DNA of 64,000 bases from Mesotoga infera (GTDB lineage Bacteria; Thermotogota; Thermotogae; Petrotogales; Kosmotogaceae). The notes beneath the pieces are model-generated. The model did not search any database, had not been told where the DNA came from, and saw only the letters and a list, made by a program, of their open reading frames with translations. The position numbers were made by a program, and so were the translations under genes. Below, piece after piece: positions 17,093 to 26,002 of this stretch; position 1 is the first letter of the stretch, and every line of letters starts with the position of its first letter. The stretch is taken from positions 16,011-80,010 of the forward strand of contig DSBT01000410.1 in the NCBI GenBank assembly GCA_011045915.1. The letters are read 5' to 3'.

Positions 17093-18379
17093 TTGATAAA
17101 GAACTTTATTCTCGATACCAACGTTCTGGTTCATGATCCCTATTGTTTCGAGAATTTTGAAGACAACAACATAATTATCCCTTTTCCCGTTCTTGAGGAA
17201 ATAGATAAACTGAAGAAGAACTCCGGATCCGTTGGCCAGAATGCCAGGAAAGTAAATAGATTTCTTGATTCGCTTAGATCGAAAGGCAGGCTGACTGAAG
17301 GCGTAAGACTGGAGTCTGGGGGTACGTTACGAATTGCGGTATTTGATGAATTCAAGAGCAAGCTACCGCCGTTTGCCGAAAACAATTACAAAGACAACGC
17401 AATTTTGCTGTATATGATGGAGCTCAGTAACATGGACAAACTGCCAGTCATTCTGGTCAGCAAAGACATAAACATGCGAGTGAAGGCCGATATAATGGGT
17501 CTTAAGGCCGATGATTACCTTTACGACAAAGTGGAAATCGACGACAAACTGTCGGGAATAAATATTGTAGACAATCCGTCTTTCAGGGATAAGTTCATTG
17601 ACCGGGACGAACTATCATCAGATGAACTTCACGAATCTGTTGGGGCAAACGAATTTGTGGACTTTGGCGGAGACATCTTTGGAAGAGTCTCTCCCGACGG
17701 TAAGAGGATTGTTCCGCTAAGAATTACTATGGAAACTAGCAGTTGGGGGATAATGCCCCGGAACAAGGAACAGATGATGGCGATGGAGCTGTTGCTTGAC
17801 GACGACGTGAGGGTAGTCTTCATACCCGGTATGGCTGGAACTGGCAAGACGCTGATCTCTCTTGCCTGCGGATTGAGAAAGGTTGTTGACGAGAGAAAAT
17901 ATGAAAGACTTATGGTTGCCAGGCCGATCATCCCAATGGGACAGGATATTGGCTATCTTCCAGGCTCCATGGAAGAGAAGATAGATCCCTGGATGACCCC
18001 AATATACGACAACCTCTATATGTTGTTCAACAACCGTCATACGGATCTGGAAACATTCCTGAAGAAGGGCGAGCAGCTGCAGGTGGAAGTTCTCAGCTAC
18101 ATAAGGGGAAGGTCAATACCAAACCAGTATTTCATAATCGACGAGGCTCAGAACCTCTCGCCCCATGAGATCAAGACGATAATTACCAGAGTGGGGGAAA
18201 ACACTAAGATAGTTGTCATAGGAGACCCCTATCAAATTGACAATTCCTATCTCGATGCATACAGCAATGGACTCACATATGCTGCTTCGAGATTGACAAA
18301 CAAATCATTGGCGGGCCATATAACCCTAACTAAGGGTGAGCGTTCAGAACTTGCTAGTCTGGCGGCCGAGCTGCTGTGA
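17093..18379 (+). CDS. PIN domain-PhoH ATPase fusion (YlaK/PhoH2 type)
   Basis: This protein (428 residues) has an N-terminal PIN ribonuclease domain (FILDTNVLVHDP, with downstream acidic residues such as in YKDNAILLY and SKDIN) and a C-terminal PhoH-like P-loop domain (Walker A GMAGTGKTL; RPIIPMGQDIGYLPG; Walker B YFIIDEAQNLSPHE). PhoH2-type proteins are RNA-unwinding ribonucleases in other bacteria. I prefer the TTG at 17093, with GGAGGGG 8 nt upstream; a GTG at 17078 inside the exonuclease gene is in frame. Context with YqeG/YqeH points to RNA or ribosome metabolism. Confidence 0.9.
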   Translation: MIKNFILDTNVLVHDPYCFENFEDNNIIIPFPVLEEIDKLKKNSGSVGQNARKVNRFLDSLRSKGRLTEGVRLESGGTLRIAVFDEFKSKLPPFAENNYKDNAILLYMMELSNMDKLPVILVSKDINMRVKADIMGLKADDYLYDKVEIDDKLSGINIVDNPSFRDKFIDRDELSSDELHESVGANEFVDFGGDIFGRVSPDGKRIVPLRITMETSSWGIMPRNKEQMMAMELLLDDDVRVVFIPGMAGTGKTLISLACGLRKVVDERKYERLMVARPIIPMGQDIGYLPGSMEEKIDPWMTPIYDNLYMLFNNRHTDLETFLKKGEQLQVEVLSYIRGRSIPNQYFIIDEAQNLSPHEIKTIITRVGENTKIVVIGDPYQIDNSYLDAYSNGLTYAASRLTNKSLAGHITLTKGERSELASLAAELL

Positions 18380-18388
18380 GGTTTTTAT

Positions 18389-18631
18389 ATGAATGAAGTG
18401 GTGGAGTACGATCTCTTTGTTAAAATAAGGCCCGAAGATATTCATGTGCTTTGCTACATAGCCGAAGCCGAAGATAATCTTATGAACATCAGGCATGTTA
18501 CAGATGAGGGCCTTCTGAAGATTATCGTTCCCGCAGATCTGCTGGATGAAGTGAAGAGTTTTCTGAAGAGCATTAAGTACCGTATCGATCTGGAAGTGGT
18601 GGAGATTCGTGCGAATCCTGGACATACTTGA
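18389..18631 (+). CDS. DUF4911-like small protein
   Basis: This 80-residue protein looks like the DUF4911 family, with VEYDLFVKIRPEDIHVLCYI, then an acidic stretch and IIVPADLLDEVKSFL. The fold would be a small ferredoxin-like alpha/beta domain. It has no known function. It lies between phoH and the tandem YqeG gene in the operon and overlaps the latter by 23 nt, which suggests coupled expression. The family call rests on pattern memory. Confidence 0.6.
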   Translation: MNEVVEYDLFVKIRPEDIHVLCYIAEAEDNLMNIRHVTDEGLLKIIVPADLLDEVKSFLKSIKYRIDLEVVEIRANPGHT

Positions 18632-19661
18632 TAGCGCAGTACCAAACGACAAGGCTGAGAATGTCAGAGAAGTCGATTATGAAAGGCTCCAGAAGCTCGG
18701 CTACAATACAATTCTCTTTGATTACGACAACACCATTGCAGTCTGGAGAGAGCCTTTCGATATGCGGAACAAACCCGTAATCGATAACCTGATCTCTGCC
18801 GGTATGAAGGTTGGTGTTGTAACCAATGGACCCCAATCGAGAGTTAAGAATCTCAAAGATCTCTTTGGGGACGAGTTGAAGGTATACCACTCGATGAGAA
18901 AGCCGGGCACGAAGGAACTGCGGAAGGTTCTGAGCGATATGAAATCGAGACCCGAGAAGACGGTAATAATTGGAGATCTCTTTTTCACGGACATTATTGC
19001 TGGAAATAGAATGGGTATGTATTCTATTCTTGTGGCTCCGCTAGTAGATATAAGTCAGAAGTGGTACAAGAGGTTGTTGGGGAAGATCACCATTGCGGCA
19101 TATCTTGTATTCTTCTTCACAGTTGGCTGGGTATTTAGATTGGGAAGGCTAACCACCCCCCATCTCTTTGCCGACAGTGTTATGGATATAGATTTCGATT
19201 CTCTGAAAGATTCCGGGCACAGGCTTGTGATATTCGACTTCGACAATACTCTCGAGAGCTGGGGGGCAAGCGCCGTCTCAAAAGAGAAGCGGTTGCTTCT
19301 GAACAGAGTCGAGCGACTTGGTTTGAAAGTACTTCTGATTTCTAACGGGAAGGCCGACAGGCTCGGCAAAATAGATGAGGAGCTCGATACAATTAAGGTT
19401 ATTGGGCGCGCAAGGAAACCGTTGACATTCAAATCGAAACGGGTTCTGAAGGACTACGGAATACCTCCGTACAAGACAGTAGTTGTTGGCGACCAGCTCT
19501 TTACGGATATTATCATGGGAAACCTTCTCGGAGCATACACTGTTAAAGTGGAACCGATCTCTGAAAAGGAGTTCTTCTGGACTAAGCTGGTCAGGAGAGT
19601 GGAGGGTCTTTTCTTGAGCAAAATGAGGAAGCATCCCGAAGTGGAGGCGCTGGACAAATGA
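18609..19661 (+). CDS. Tandem YqeG-type HAD phosphatase with central membrane helix
   Basis: This 350-residue protein contains two HAD-IIIA (YqeG-like) domains. Domain 1 (about 20-150) has FDYDNTIAVW, VVTNG and GDLFFTDIIAGN. Domain 2 (about 200-340) has FDFDNTLESW, LISNGK, RKP and GDQLFTDIIMGN. Between them, residues about 158-180 form a single hydrophobic segment (TIAAYLVFFFTVGWVF). Both domains keep the nucleophile and acid/base Asp pair. YqeG is normally one domain of about 170 residues and pairs with YqeH, which follows here with a 4-nt overlap. One membrane helix would place the two domains on opposite sides unless it re-enters. The GTG start has GGAG upstream. Confidence 0.8.
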   Translation: MRILDILDSAVPNDKAENVREVDYERLQKLGYNTILFDYDNTIAVWREPFDMRNKPVIDNLISAGMKVGVVTNGPQSRVKNLKDLFGDELKVYHSMRKPGTKELRKVLSDMKSRPEKTVIIGDLFFTDIIAGNRMGMYSILVAPLVDISQKWYKRLLGKITIAAYLVFFFTVGWVFRLGRLTTPHLFADSVMDIDFDSLKDSGHRLVIFDFDNTLESWGASAVSKEKRLLLNRVERLGLKVLLISNGKADRLGKIDEELDTIKVIGRARKPLTFKSKRVLKDYGIPPYKTVVVGDQLFTDIIMGNLLGAYTVKVEPISEKEFFWTKLVRRVEGLFLSKMRKHPEVEALDK

Positions 19662-20758
19662 AATGTAATGGGTGCGGTGTTGAGCTGCAGCATGAGGACC
19701 CGGCCGGTCTGGGATACATATCCGAGTCGGTGATGGAATCACGACTCCTTTCAGGAAAGGAAATCCTGTGTCGAAGATGTTTCCTTATGAAACATTATAG
19801 TTCGCTGCCAGAGGGTAATATGGTTGCTCATTCACTCGACAATATGAAGGATTATCTCCGTCTCGCTCATGATGTAATCTATGTAATCGATATTTCTGAC
19901 TTTGACGGAACTTTCAGGAAGGACATCGCAGACCTCCTGAAAGATCACTCTGTTCACTACATTCTGAACAAGATCGATTTACTTCCCAGAGAGGTTAAGG
20001 TGGATGAAATGAGAGACTGGGCCTCGGGCATTCTCAAGGCACCGGTTAGCAGAGTAAGGCTTGTCTCGGTTTTGGGACAGTATGGACTTAACTCGCTTTT
20101 TGCCTATCTAAAATCCAGTGCTGCTGAGTACGTTTCGGTAGGAGTTACTAACGTTGGGAAGTCCTCACTTCTGAACGGCTTGACTCATTCCGAAGAGATT
20201 ACTGTCAGTCGATTTCCTGGAACCACGGTAGAGGTGACATCGAGGACGCTGTACAACTCTTCAGTTAGCATTTACGATACGCCTGGAATCTTCACTGAAG
20301 ACAGGGTGACCGACCTTCTGAGTGTTGAAGACCAGAGCAGATTTCTTCCCCGCAAGAAGCTTGTCAGCTCGACCTTTCAATTTCACGAAACCCGAACTGT
20401 TTTTCTGAGTGGATTTGTACGAATAGATGCGAAAAGTGAGACCGATCCCGTAGGAATAATGCATACCTTTGTTCCAGAAAGTGTTTCAGTCCATGAGACT
20501 AACTCGAATACCGGGGTCGAGGAATGGGATAGATGGTTTGGAGGACTTTTGAAACCTCCTTTTTCCAGTTCCGCAAGGGGTGAGTATAAGTGGAAAAGCG
20601 AGAAATTCAGGCTGAGAACCGGCCAGGAGCTTCACATTTGTGGCCTTGGCTGGATAAACGTCGCCAAAGGTCCAATAACGCTTGTTCTTGCTACTCCGGA
20701 AAACGTAGCTATGAAAGTGAGAAAGGGACTTGTTGGTCCGAAAAAATTCAAGAAGTGA
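19658..20758 (+). CDS. yqeH: YqeH-like circularly permuted GTPase
   Basis: This ribosome-assembly GTPase (366 residues) is of the YqeH family, needed for 30S biogenesis in Bacillus. The N-terminal zinc-finger has CNGC and CRRC pairs. The GTPase motifs are permuted: NKIDLL (G4) precedes GVTNVGKSSLLNG (G1), then RFPGTT (G2) and YDTPG (G3). The C-terminal about 150 residues match the YqeH RNA-binding region in outline. The start overlaps the YqeG stop by 4 nt, keeping the yqeG-yqeH pairing seen in Firmicutes. Confidence 0.9.
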   Translation: MKCNGCGVELQHEDPAGLGYISESVMESRLLSGKEILCRRCFLMKHYSSLPEGNMVAHSLDNMKDYLRLAHDVIYVIDISDFDGTFRKDIADLLKDHSVHYILNKIDLLPREVKVDEMRDWASGILKAPVSRVRLVSVLGQYGLNSLFAYLKSSAAEYVSVGVTNVGKSSLLNGLTHSEEITVSRFPGTTVEVTSRTLYNSSVSIYDTPGIFTEDRVTDLLSVEDQSRFLPRKKLVSSTFQFHETRTVFLSGFVRIDAKSETDPVGIMHTFVPESVSVHETNSNTGVEEWDRWFGGLLKPPFSSSARGEYKWKSEKFRLRTGQELHICGLGWINVAKGPITLVLATPENVAMKVRKGLVGPKKFKK

Positions 20759-20779
20759 AGATAACTGGAGGTGTATTTT

Positions 20780-21373
20780 GTGAAGCTGAAGCAACCGGCA
20801 ATCAAGGCAGGCGTTTCAAATCGCCATCTTCATTTGAGTGCGGAAGATATCGAAAGGCTCTTCGGCAAGGGTCATGAGCTAACTCCTATAAAGGATCTCG
20901 GTCAACCCGGGCAGTATGCCTGTGATGAAAAGGTGATTCTTGTCGGTCCAAAGGGAGCAATCACGGGAGTGAGGGTACTTGGTCCTGCGAGAAAGGCCAC
21001 TCAGATAGAAGTATCGAGAACCGACGCTTTTTCCCTGGGAATAAGGCCGCCCATAAAGGATTCAGGTGACCACGCGGATACTCCCGGGCTAACGATTGTC
21101 GGTCCTAAAGGAACTGTCGTTCTCAATTCCGGAGTGATGCTTGCCAAGCGGCATATTCATATGACACCCGAGGACGCCAGGGTTTATGGTGTGGAGGACA
21201 AGGAGATAGTGATGGTTTATGCCGAGGGCGCTGGAACGCGGAGGGTGATCTTCGACGACGTTCTGGTTAGGGTGCACTCAAGTTACGCTCTGGAATTCCA
21301 TGTTGATGTGGATGAAGCAAATGCTGCAATATTGAACAACAACGATCCAGTATTCATTATTGAGGAGTTATAG
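20780..21373 (+). CDS. pduL: Phosphate propanoyl/acetyltransferase PduL
   Basis: PduL-type phosphotransacylase (197 residues) exchanges CoA and phosphate on acetyl or propanoyl groups, linking acetyl-CoA to acetyl phosphate. Two PduL repeats are visible: AGVSNRHLHLS and MLAKRHIHMTPEDA carry the zinc-binding histidines, with KDLGQPGQYA and GVRVLGPARKATQIEVS also typical. I chose the GTG at 20780 because GGAGGTG ends 6 nt upstream; the GTG at 20771 overlaps that site. There is no microcompartment-targeting extension, so a cytoplasmic role in acetate formation is likely. No acetate kinase lies nearby. Confidence 0.9.
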   Translation: MKLKQPAIKAGVSNRHLHLSAEDIERLFGKGHELTPIKDLGQPGQYACDEKVILVGPKGAITGVRVLGPARKATQIEVSRTDAFSLGIRPPIKDSGDHADTPGLTIVGPKGTVVLNSGVMLAKRHIHMTPEDARVYGVEDKEIVMVYAEGAGTRRVIFDDVLVRVHSSYALEFHVDVDEANAAILNNNDPVFIIEEL

Positions 21374-22167
21374 TGGTCTATATTGGGACGAGCGGCTATT
21401 CATTTCCCGATTGGGTGGGGACGGCATACCCTTCAGGGATCGACTCATCCCAGATGCTCAGATATTACCATTCAGTATGGAGATTCAACTCCGTCGAACT
21501 GAATTTCACATATTATCGAATGCCATCTATAAAGACTATAACAGGCATCTTGAGGAAGATACCCGGAGAGATGACATTTGCAGTTAAAGCACCTGGACAG
21601 GCAACGCATGATCTATGGAAGGGCAGTTCAGGAGAGTTGAGAAAAGTATCCAGTGAATTCTATCGGGCTCTTCAGCCCATGAGAGAAGAGGGCAGCCTGG
21701 GGCCAATACTCTTCCAATTCCCATGGTCGTTCAAGTTCAATGAGAGAAGCAGGGAGTATATTGAAGAAATCGCCGGATCTTTCGACCCGGGCAGTAATAT
21801 CCTGGCCTTCGAATTCAGACACGATAGCTGGGCAAATGAAGCTGCCTTTGAAGCGGTCGAGGAGGCAGGTGGAATACCTGTAACAGTTGATGAACCGACT
21901 ATCGGCGGGTTGTTTCCATATATTCCCAGAGCGGGCCAAATGGGTGCTTACTTCAGATTTCACGGAAGAAATCCCGACTGGTTCAACAGTAACGGAAGTG
22001 AAAGATACAACTATGATTACTCGGAAGATGACTTGAGAAGTTTTGCCATCGATGTGCTAGAATTTCATAAACGTGATCTGCCTGTCTTTGTTTTTTTTAA
22101 TAATTGCTACATGGGAAGAGCCGTTCACAACGCTCTTCTCCTGAGAGATCTGTTAGGAGGTGCCTGA
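21373..22167 (+). CDS. DUF72 family TIM-barrel protein
   Basis: This DUF72 protein (264 residues) has the family N-terminus YIGTSGYSFPDWVG, then FNSVELNFTYYRMPS, FAVKAPGQATH, FQFPWSFKF, FEFRHDSW and YFRFHGRN. The C-terminal VFVFFNNCYMGRAVHNA is also typical. The fold is a TIM barrel; its activity is not known. The GTG start at 21373 overlaps the pduL stop by 1 nt and has GAGGAG upstream, so it is translated as part of the operon. Confidence 0.88.
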   Translation: MVYIGTSGYSFPDWVGTAYPSGIDSSQMLRYYHSVWRFNSVELNFTYYRMPSIKTITGILRKIPGEMTFAVKAPGQATHDLWKGSSGELRKVSSEFYRALQPMREEGSLGPILFQFPWSFKFNERSREYIEEIAGSFDPGSNILAFEFRHDSWANEAAFEAVEEAGGIPVTVDEPTIGGLFPYIPRAGQMGAYFRFHGRNPDWFNSNGSERYNYDYSEDDLRSFAIDVLEFHKRDLPVFVFFNNCYMGRAVHNALLLRDLLGGA

Positions 22168-22174
22168 ATAAACA

Positions 22175-22504
22175 ATGACTTTTCCTGATTACATAAATGT
22201 GGTTCTGAGGATGATAGCAGAGGGAAATGAGAGCCATGAGATCTACGAACAGCTGCATAAGCTTGGATTGAGAGAAGTAGAGATTGCTGAAGTATACAAC
22301 GCCGTGATCGGAATGATCACATCTGGTTCGGAATCTACGGAGATCATTATCGACGGCGATTACAACCCGAGAAAGAGAGTTTTTCTGGAAGAGGAACTCA
22401 AGGCGATTATTACCGTTCCCGGTCTTTACAAATCGCTTCTCTGGGGCGACATTTCTCCTGGAGATTTCGAAAGGACTCTCTCCGATTTCTCAGCCAATAA
22501 CTAG
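22175..22504 (+). CDS. Small hypothetical protein, possibly Smg/DUF494-like
   Basis: This 109-residue helical protein is the last gene of the operon. The N-terminal half (LRMIAEGNESHEIYEQLHKL, then VEIAEVYNAVIGMI) and the C-terminal RVFLEEELKAIITVPGL...LLWGDISPGDFE recall the layout of Smg/DUF494 proteins (helical hairpin, then an RVF-x-EE helix, then a short final helix). The resemblance is weak and may be chance. The ATG at 22175 has AGGAGG 13 nt upstream. No function is proposed. Confidence 0.6.
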   Translation: MTFPDYINVVLRMIAEGNESHEIYEQLHKLGLREVEIAEVYNAVIGMITSGSESTEIIIDGDYNPRKRVFLEEELKAIITVPGLYKSLLWGDISPGDFERTLSDFSANN

Positions 22505-22535
22505 AAAAAAACCCGCCATGAAGGCGGGCTTTTTT
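22505..22535. terminator. Bidirectional intrinsic terminator between convergent operons
   Basis: CCCGCC (22512-22517), loop ATGAA and GGCGGG (22523-22528) are flanked by an A run (22505-22511) and a T run (22530-22535). It works as a terminator on both strands, serving the + operon ending at 22504 and glgP, whose stop codon at 22534-22536 overlaps it. Confidence 0.9.
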
Positions 22536-25101
22536 ATACGATCCATTTTGCAACGGGTATGAAGTATCTGTCAGGCAGTTTTTGAGGATTCGGGATTACT
22601 CTGACAGTATACGCCAGATTACCCTCTTCAGCAACGATAAACTTGCCTCCGTATACGTATTCGCCGTGGACGTCTTCTTTCATTAGCTTCATTGGATAGA
22701 GACTGAAGCTGTCCATCTCGCCTTCGTCGTTCATCTTTGCCACAAAAATCTCAGCTTGAACCTCAGATGGATCTAGAGTTCCAAGGTAGATGTTTGCCGA
22801 GAGCGCGATCTCCTGCCCGACCTTTATCGATTTGGCAGAAGACTCGGCCTGCACATTTGGCTTTATTCTTATGGCATTCCAGCTGGCACTGAACTTGTCC
22901 TTCCAGACGGCAACGCTCTTAGCAAGTTTGTAACCCTCTCTCTCGGCCTCTACGGAAAGGTCGGCAGCCGGGAAATAGAGATCTGTTGCATACTCTGCAA
23001 TCATTCTGTGAGTATTGAACTTGCTACCGATTTCCTTGATGGAGCTCTTCATCTTCTTCGCCCAGTCCCTCGCCACTCCTTCTTCATCCCTCGAGTAGTA
23101 AAGAGGAATTATCTCCTTCTCAAGTGCGCTGTAAATCGACACAGAGTCTATCCTATCCTGAAGCTCGTGGTCTCTGTAGTCTCTGTTATCGCCGATAGCC
23201 CAGCCGTTTTCACCGTTGAAACCTTCCACCCACCAGCCATCGAGGACGCTGAAGTTCAGAACTCCATTCATTCCGGCTTTTTCGCCGCTGGTTCCGCTTG
23301 CTTCGTGGGGTCTTCTCGGCGTATTGAGCCAGATATCCACACCGCTCACCAAGTGGCGAGCGATATTCATGTCGTAATTCTCTACAATAATCACACGGCT
23401 TTTGAATTCCGGTGTTCTGGAGATTTCATACAACTTCCTTATCAGCTCTTTTCCAGGATCGTCCGCTGGATGGGCCTTTCCTGCGAAAACGAATTGAACG
23501 GGTCGTTCGGAGTTTGCGATTATCGATTTAAGTCTGTTAATGTCTTTGAAGATCAGCGTTGCACGCTTATACGTAGCAAATCTCCTTGCAAATCCAATAG
23601 TGAGAACATTTTCGGGTAAGGCTTCTTCGACTTCCAGCAGGTCTTCTATGGTTTCACCCAGCCTCATCCTCTGTCTCTTCAACCTTCCCTGCAGAAAGCC
23701 TCTTGCTCTGGATTTAAGTGACATGTGCAGCTCCCAGATCTCGCTTTCCGGAATCTTATCGACTCCTTCCCAGATCTCTGGATCATAAACTCTCTCATGC
23801 CAGTCCACGGGAAGGTATTTGTCCAGCAACTCGACCAGGTTTGGATTCAGCCAAGTCCAGATGTGAACTCCGTTAGTCACGTGAGTTATCGGAACCTCTA
23901 CTGCGGGAAGATCCGGGTAGATGTGATTCCAGAGATTCCTGCTGACTCTTCCATGAAGCTTGCTAACTCCATTAGCAAGAGCAGAAAGCCTGAGCGCAAG
24001 GACCGTCATGCTGAAGTGCTGCCCGCCGCCCTGGGGTTTTTCGATGCCGAGGTTCAAAAATTCATCCCTATCGGCGCGCATCTTACTCCAGAAATCACGG
24101 AAGTACTTGTCAATCATGTCAAGTGTGAACGTGTCATTACCGGCCGGCACCGGCGTATGTGTCGTGAAGACGTTGCCGGATTTTACAATCATCGACGCGG
24201 TCGAAAACTCAATCGAGTTTCTCTGGACCAGTTCTCGAATTCTCTCGAGGGACAAGAAGGCCGCGTGGCCTTCATTCATATGCCATACATTTGGAGAGTA
24301 GCCCAGCATTCTGAGAGCTCTTACTCCGCCGATGCCGAGAAGAATCTCCTGTTGTATCCTGGTTTCACGATCGCCGCCATAGAGCGTGCCGGTAATCTTC
24401 CTGTCTTCAAGTTCATTTTGAGGAATGTCCGTATCCAAAAGATAAAGAGATGTCCTGCCAATTCTGGCCTTCCAGATCTTCGCCCATACCTTTCTCCCCG
24501 GAAAGTCTATATTAATGAAAACCTCGTCTCCGGCTTTGTCGAGTGCAGGAACTACGGGAAAATCTTCAAACTCATATGAGTGATAAATGTTCTGCTGCCA
24601 TCCCGATTCGTCGATTCTCTGTTCGAAGTATCCGTTCCTGTATAGAAGTCCTACTGCAACGAAATTAAGGCCCATGTCGCTGGCCGTTTTCAGGTGGTCT
24701 CCGGCAAGAATGCCGAGGCCTCCAGAATAGATTGGAAATGATTCATGGAATCCATATTCCGCGCAGAAATAGGCTATGCATTGTTCCTTTCTGTCCGGGT
24801 GTTCTCTCTCCATCCATGTGTTATTTCCACCCATGTATTTGTCGAACTCTTCTACGGTGTTCTCATACATCTTGATGAACTCTTTGTCTTCGGCCAGTTC
24901 ATACAATCTAGTTTGGCGTACCCTTCGGAGAAGCCTCACGGGGCTCCGCTTTTCCTGATACCACATCTCGGGATCTATGTATTTGAACATCTGTTGAGCA
25001 TGGTAGTTCCAGCTCCACCATAGGTTCTTTGACAGTTCTTCGAGTCTGCTCAGCTTTTCGGGCAATCTAGGAACCGCCATTACTCTTTCGAGGAAGTACA
25101 T
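22534..25101 (-). CDS. glgP: Alpha-glucan (glycogen/maltodextrin) phosphorylase
   Basis: This GT35 phosphorylase (855 residues) releases glucose 1-phosphate from alpha-1,4-glucans. It is of the shorter archaeal/bacterial type with an N-terminal DUF3417-like region (LSRLEELSKNLWWSWN). The pyridoxal phosphate lysine lies in EASGTSGEKAGMNGVLN. Also typical are YSGGLGILAGDHLKTASD, HMNEGHAAFLSLERI and FTTHTPVPAGND. The ATG at 25101 has GGAGG 8 nt upstream. Its stop codon lies in the shared terminator. Long open frames opposite this gene are antisense shadows. Confidence 0.95.
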   Translation of the reverse strand: MYFLERVMAVPRLPEKLSRLEELSKNLWWSWNYHAQQMFKYIDPEMWYQEKRSPVRLLRRVRQTRLYELAEDKEFIKMYENTVEEFDKYMGGNNTWMEREHPDRKEQCIAYFCAEYGFHESFPIYSGGLGILAGDHLKTASDMGLNFVAVGLLYRNGYFEQRIDESGWQQNIYHSYEFEDFPVVPALDKAGDEVFINIDFPGRKVWAKIWKARIGRTSLYLLDTDIPQNELEDRKITGTLYGGDRETRIQQEILLGIGGVRALRMLGYSPNVWHMNEGHAAFLSLERIRELVQRNSIEFSTASMIVKSGNVFTTHTPVPAGNDTFTLDMIDKYFRDFWSKMRADRDEFLNLGIEKPQGGGQHFSMTVLALRLSALANGVSKLHGRVSRNLWNHIYPDLPAVEVPITHVTNGVHIWTWLNPNLVELLDKYLPVDWHERVYDPEIWEGVDKIPESEIWELHMSLKSRARGFLQGRLKRQRMRLGETIEDLLEVEEALPENVLTIGFARRFATYKRATLIFKDINRLKSIIANSERPVQFVFAGKAHPADDPGKELIRKLYEISRTPEFKSRVIIVENYDMNIARHLVSGVDIWLNTPRRPHEASGTSGEKAGMNGVLNFSVLDGWWVEGFNGENGWAIGDNRDYRDHELQDRIDSVSIYSALEKEIIPLYYSRDEEGVARDWAKKMKSSIKEIGSKFNTHRMIAEYATDLYFPAADLSVEAEREGYKLAKSVAVWKDKFSASWNAIRIKPNVQAESSAKSIKVGQEIALSANIYLGTLDPSEVQAEIFVAKMNDEGEMDSFSLYPMKLMKEDVHGEYVYGGKFIVAEEGNLAYTVRVIPNPQKLPDRYFIPVAKWIV

Positions 25102-25209
25102 CAGTATAACCTCCTATTTTGGCATCTATGTCCAATTATACCCTTTCATGCGCTACTGTGCTTTCCTATGATGTTTTCACTCGTTCTTGCTACCTTTTTC
25201 GCCATTTCA

Positions 25210-25232
25210 CGAAAAAAGGGAGCTAAGCTCCC
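25210..25232 (-). terminator. Intrinsic terminator after the S1-domain gene
   Basis: Read on the minus strand, GGGAGCT-T-AGCTCCC (25232-25218) is followed at once by TTTTTTCG. It lies 30 nt after the S1-domain gene stop and before glgP, separating the two minus-strand units. Confidence 0.85.
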
Positions 25233-25261
25233 TCAATTCTATTTCACGGTACTTCCAATTT

Positions 25262-25630
25262 TTATGGTCTTTTACGGATACCTCTTTTCTTGTCGAGTCT
25301 TCTCTTAAAGGCGGAGATTTTTTCGCCGCTATCTCTCATGAACTTGGCCAATTTCTTTTCGAAGTCTTGACTTGACGGTCCTTCATCAGAGCCTTTGCTC
25401 TTCAGATCCTTGATCGACAGCTCCCATTTTCCGTCTTTTGTCGTTCCAAGAACCTTTGCCTCCACTTTCTGACCAACTTTGAGATAGTCTTCAATGTTCT
25501 TCACGTACTCTCGCGCCACTTTGGAAATATGAATGAACCCTTCCTCACCGCTTTCAAGATTTACGTACGCTCCGAATTTCTTGACAGAAGTCACATTACC
25601 CTCAACAACGGTACCCACTTTCACACTCAC
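25262..25630 (-). CDS. S1 RNA-binding domain protein
   Basis: This 122-residue protein has an N-terminal S1 domain (about 1-75: VKVGTVVEGNVTSVKKFGAY, then GFIHISKVAREYVKNIEDYL and VEAKVLG) and a basic C-terminal tail (DKKRGIRKRP). It resembles the small YugI/GSP13-type S1 proteins that bind ribosomes or mRNA. The GTG at 25630 is chosen: GGAGG lies 8 nt upstream, and the longer TTG frame would place that site inside the coding region. It follows rpmE by 50 nt on the same strand and likely shares its transcript. Confidence 0.85.
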   Translation of the reverse strand: MSVKVGTVVEGNVTSVKKFGAYVNLESGEEGFIHISKVAREYVKNIEDYLKVGQKVEAKVLGTTKDGKWELSIKDLKSKGSDEGPSSQDFEKKLAKFMRDSGEKISAFKRRLDKKRGIRKRP

Positions 25631-25680
25631 ATGACTAACCTCCAATTGACTATATACTTGAGGGAGCGCAAAGCGCTAAC

Positions 25681-25890
25681 TCAGTAATTGTCTCCGTATT
25701 TGTTTCTGAACTTCTGAACTCTTCCCTCAGTGTCGAGAATCATTGAAGATGCGTCTCCACGGAAGTAGGGGTGGCAGCTGGAGCAAAGGTCAACCTTAAT
25801 GGTGTCCTTTGTAGAATAAAACTTGTGTTCTGCGCCACAGGTACACTTTACAGTAATCAGCTTCATCTCGGGGTGCATTTCTTTTTTCAT
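25681..25890 (-). CDS. rpmE: 50S ribosomal protein L31
   Basis: L31 (69 residues) has the zinc-type cysteine set: CTCG near residue 16 and CSSCHPYF near 37-40, with [11 protein letters not shown] and [11 protein letters not shown] typical of the family. This C+ form binds zinc. It starts at ATG 25890 behind GAGGTG. A consensus promoter lies 41 nt upstream on the same strand. Unlike many bacteria, rho is not adjacent; an S1-domain gene follows instead. Confidence 0.96.
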   Translation of the reverse strand: MKKEMHPEMKLITVKCTCGAEHKFYSTKDTIKVDLCSSCHPYFRGDASSMILDTEGRVQKFRNKYGDNY

Positions 25891-25930
25891 CGGGGCTTCA
25901 CCTCTTCATGTTGTAATTTGCACAAAACTC

Positions 25931-25959
25931 ATTATATCATAGAGAGGAAAGCGTGTCAA
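25931..25959 (-). promoter_or_regulatory. Consensus sigma-70 type promoter for rpmE
   Basis: On the minus strand TTGACA (complement of 25954-25959), a 17-bp spacer and TATAAT (complement of 25931-25936) match both consensus hexamers exactly with ideal spacing. It points at rpmE, 41 nt away, as expected for a highly expressed ribosomal protein gene. Confidence 0.9.
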
Positions 25960-26002
25960 AGACTTACTTGTGGCAAACGTTAGCACAGATAGGAGAATCG
26001 TG

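Noticed and set aside
23008..24579. Long open frames on the + strand opposite glgP (up to 284 codons)
   Set aside because: glgP is unambiguous on the minus strand; the antisense frames have no recognisable protein character and arise from codon bias.
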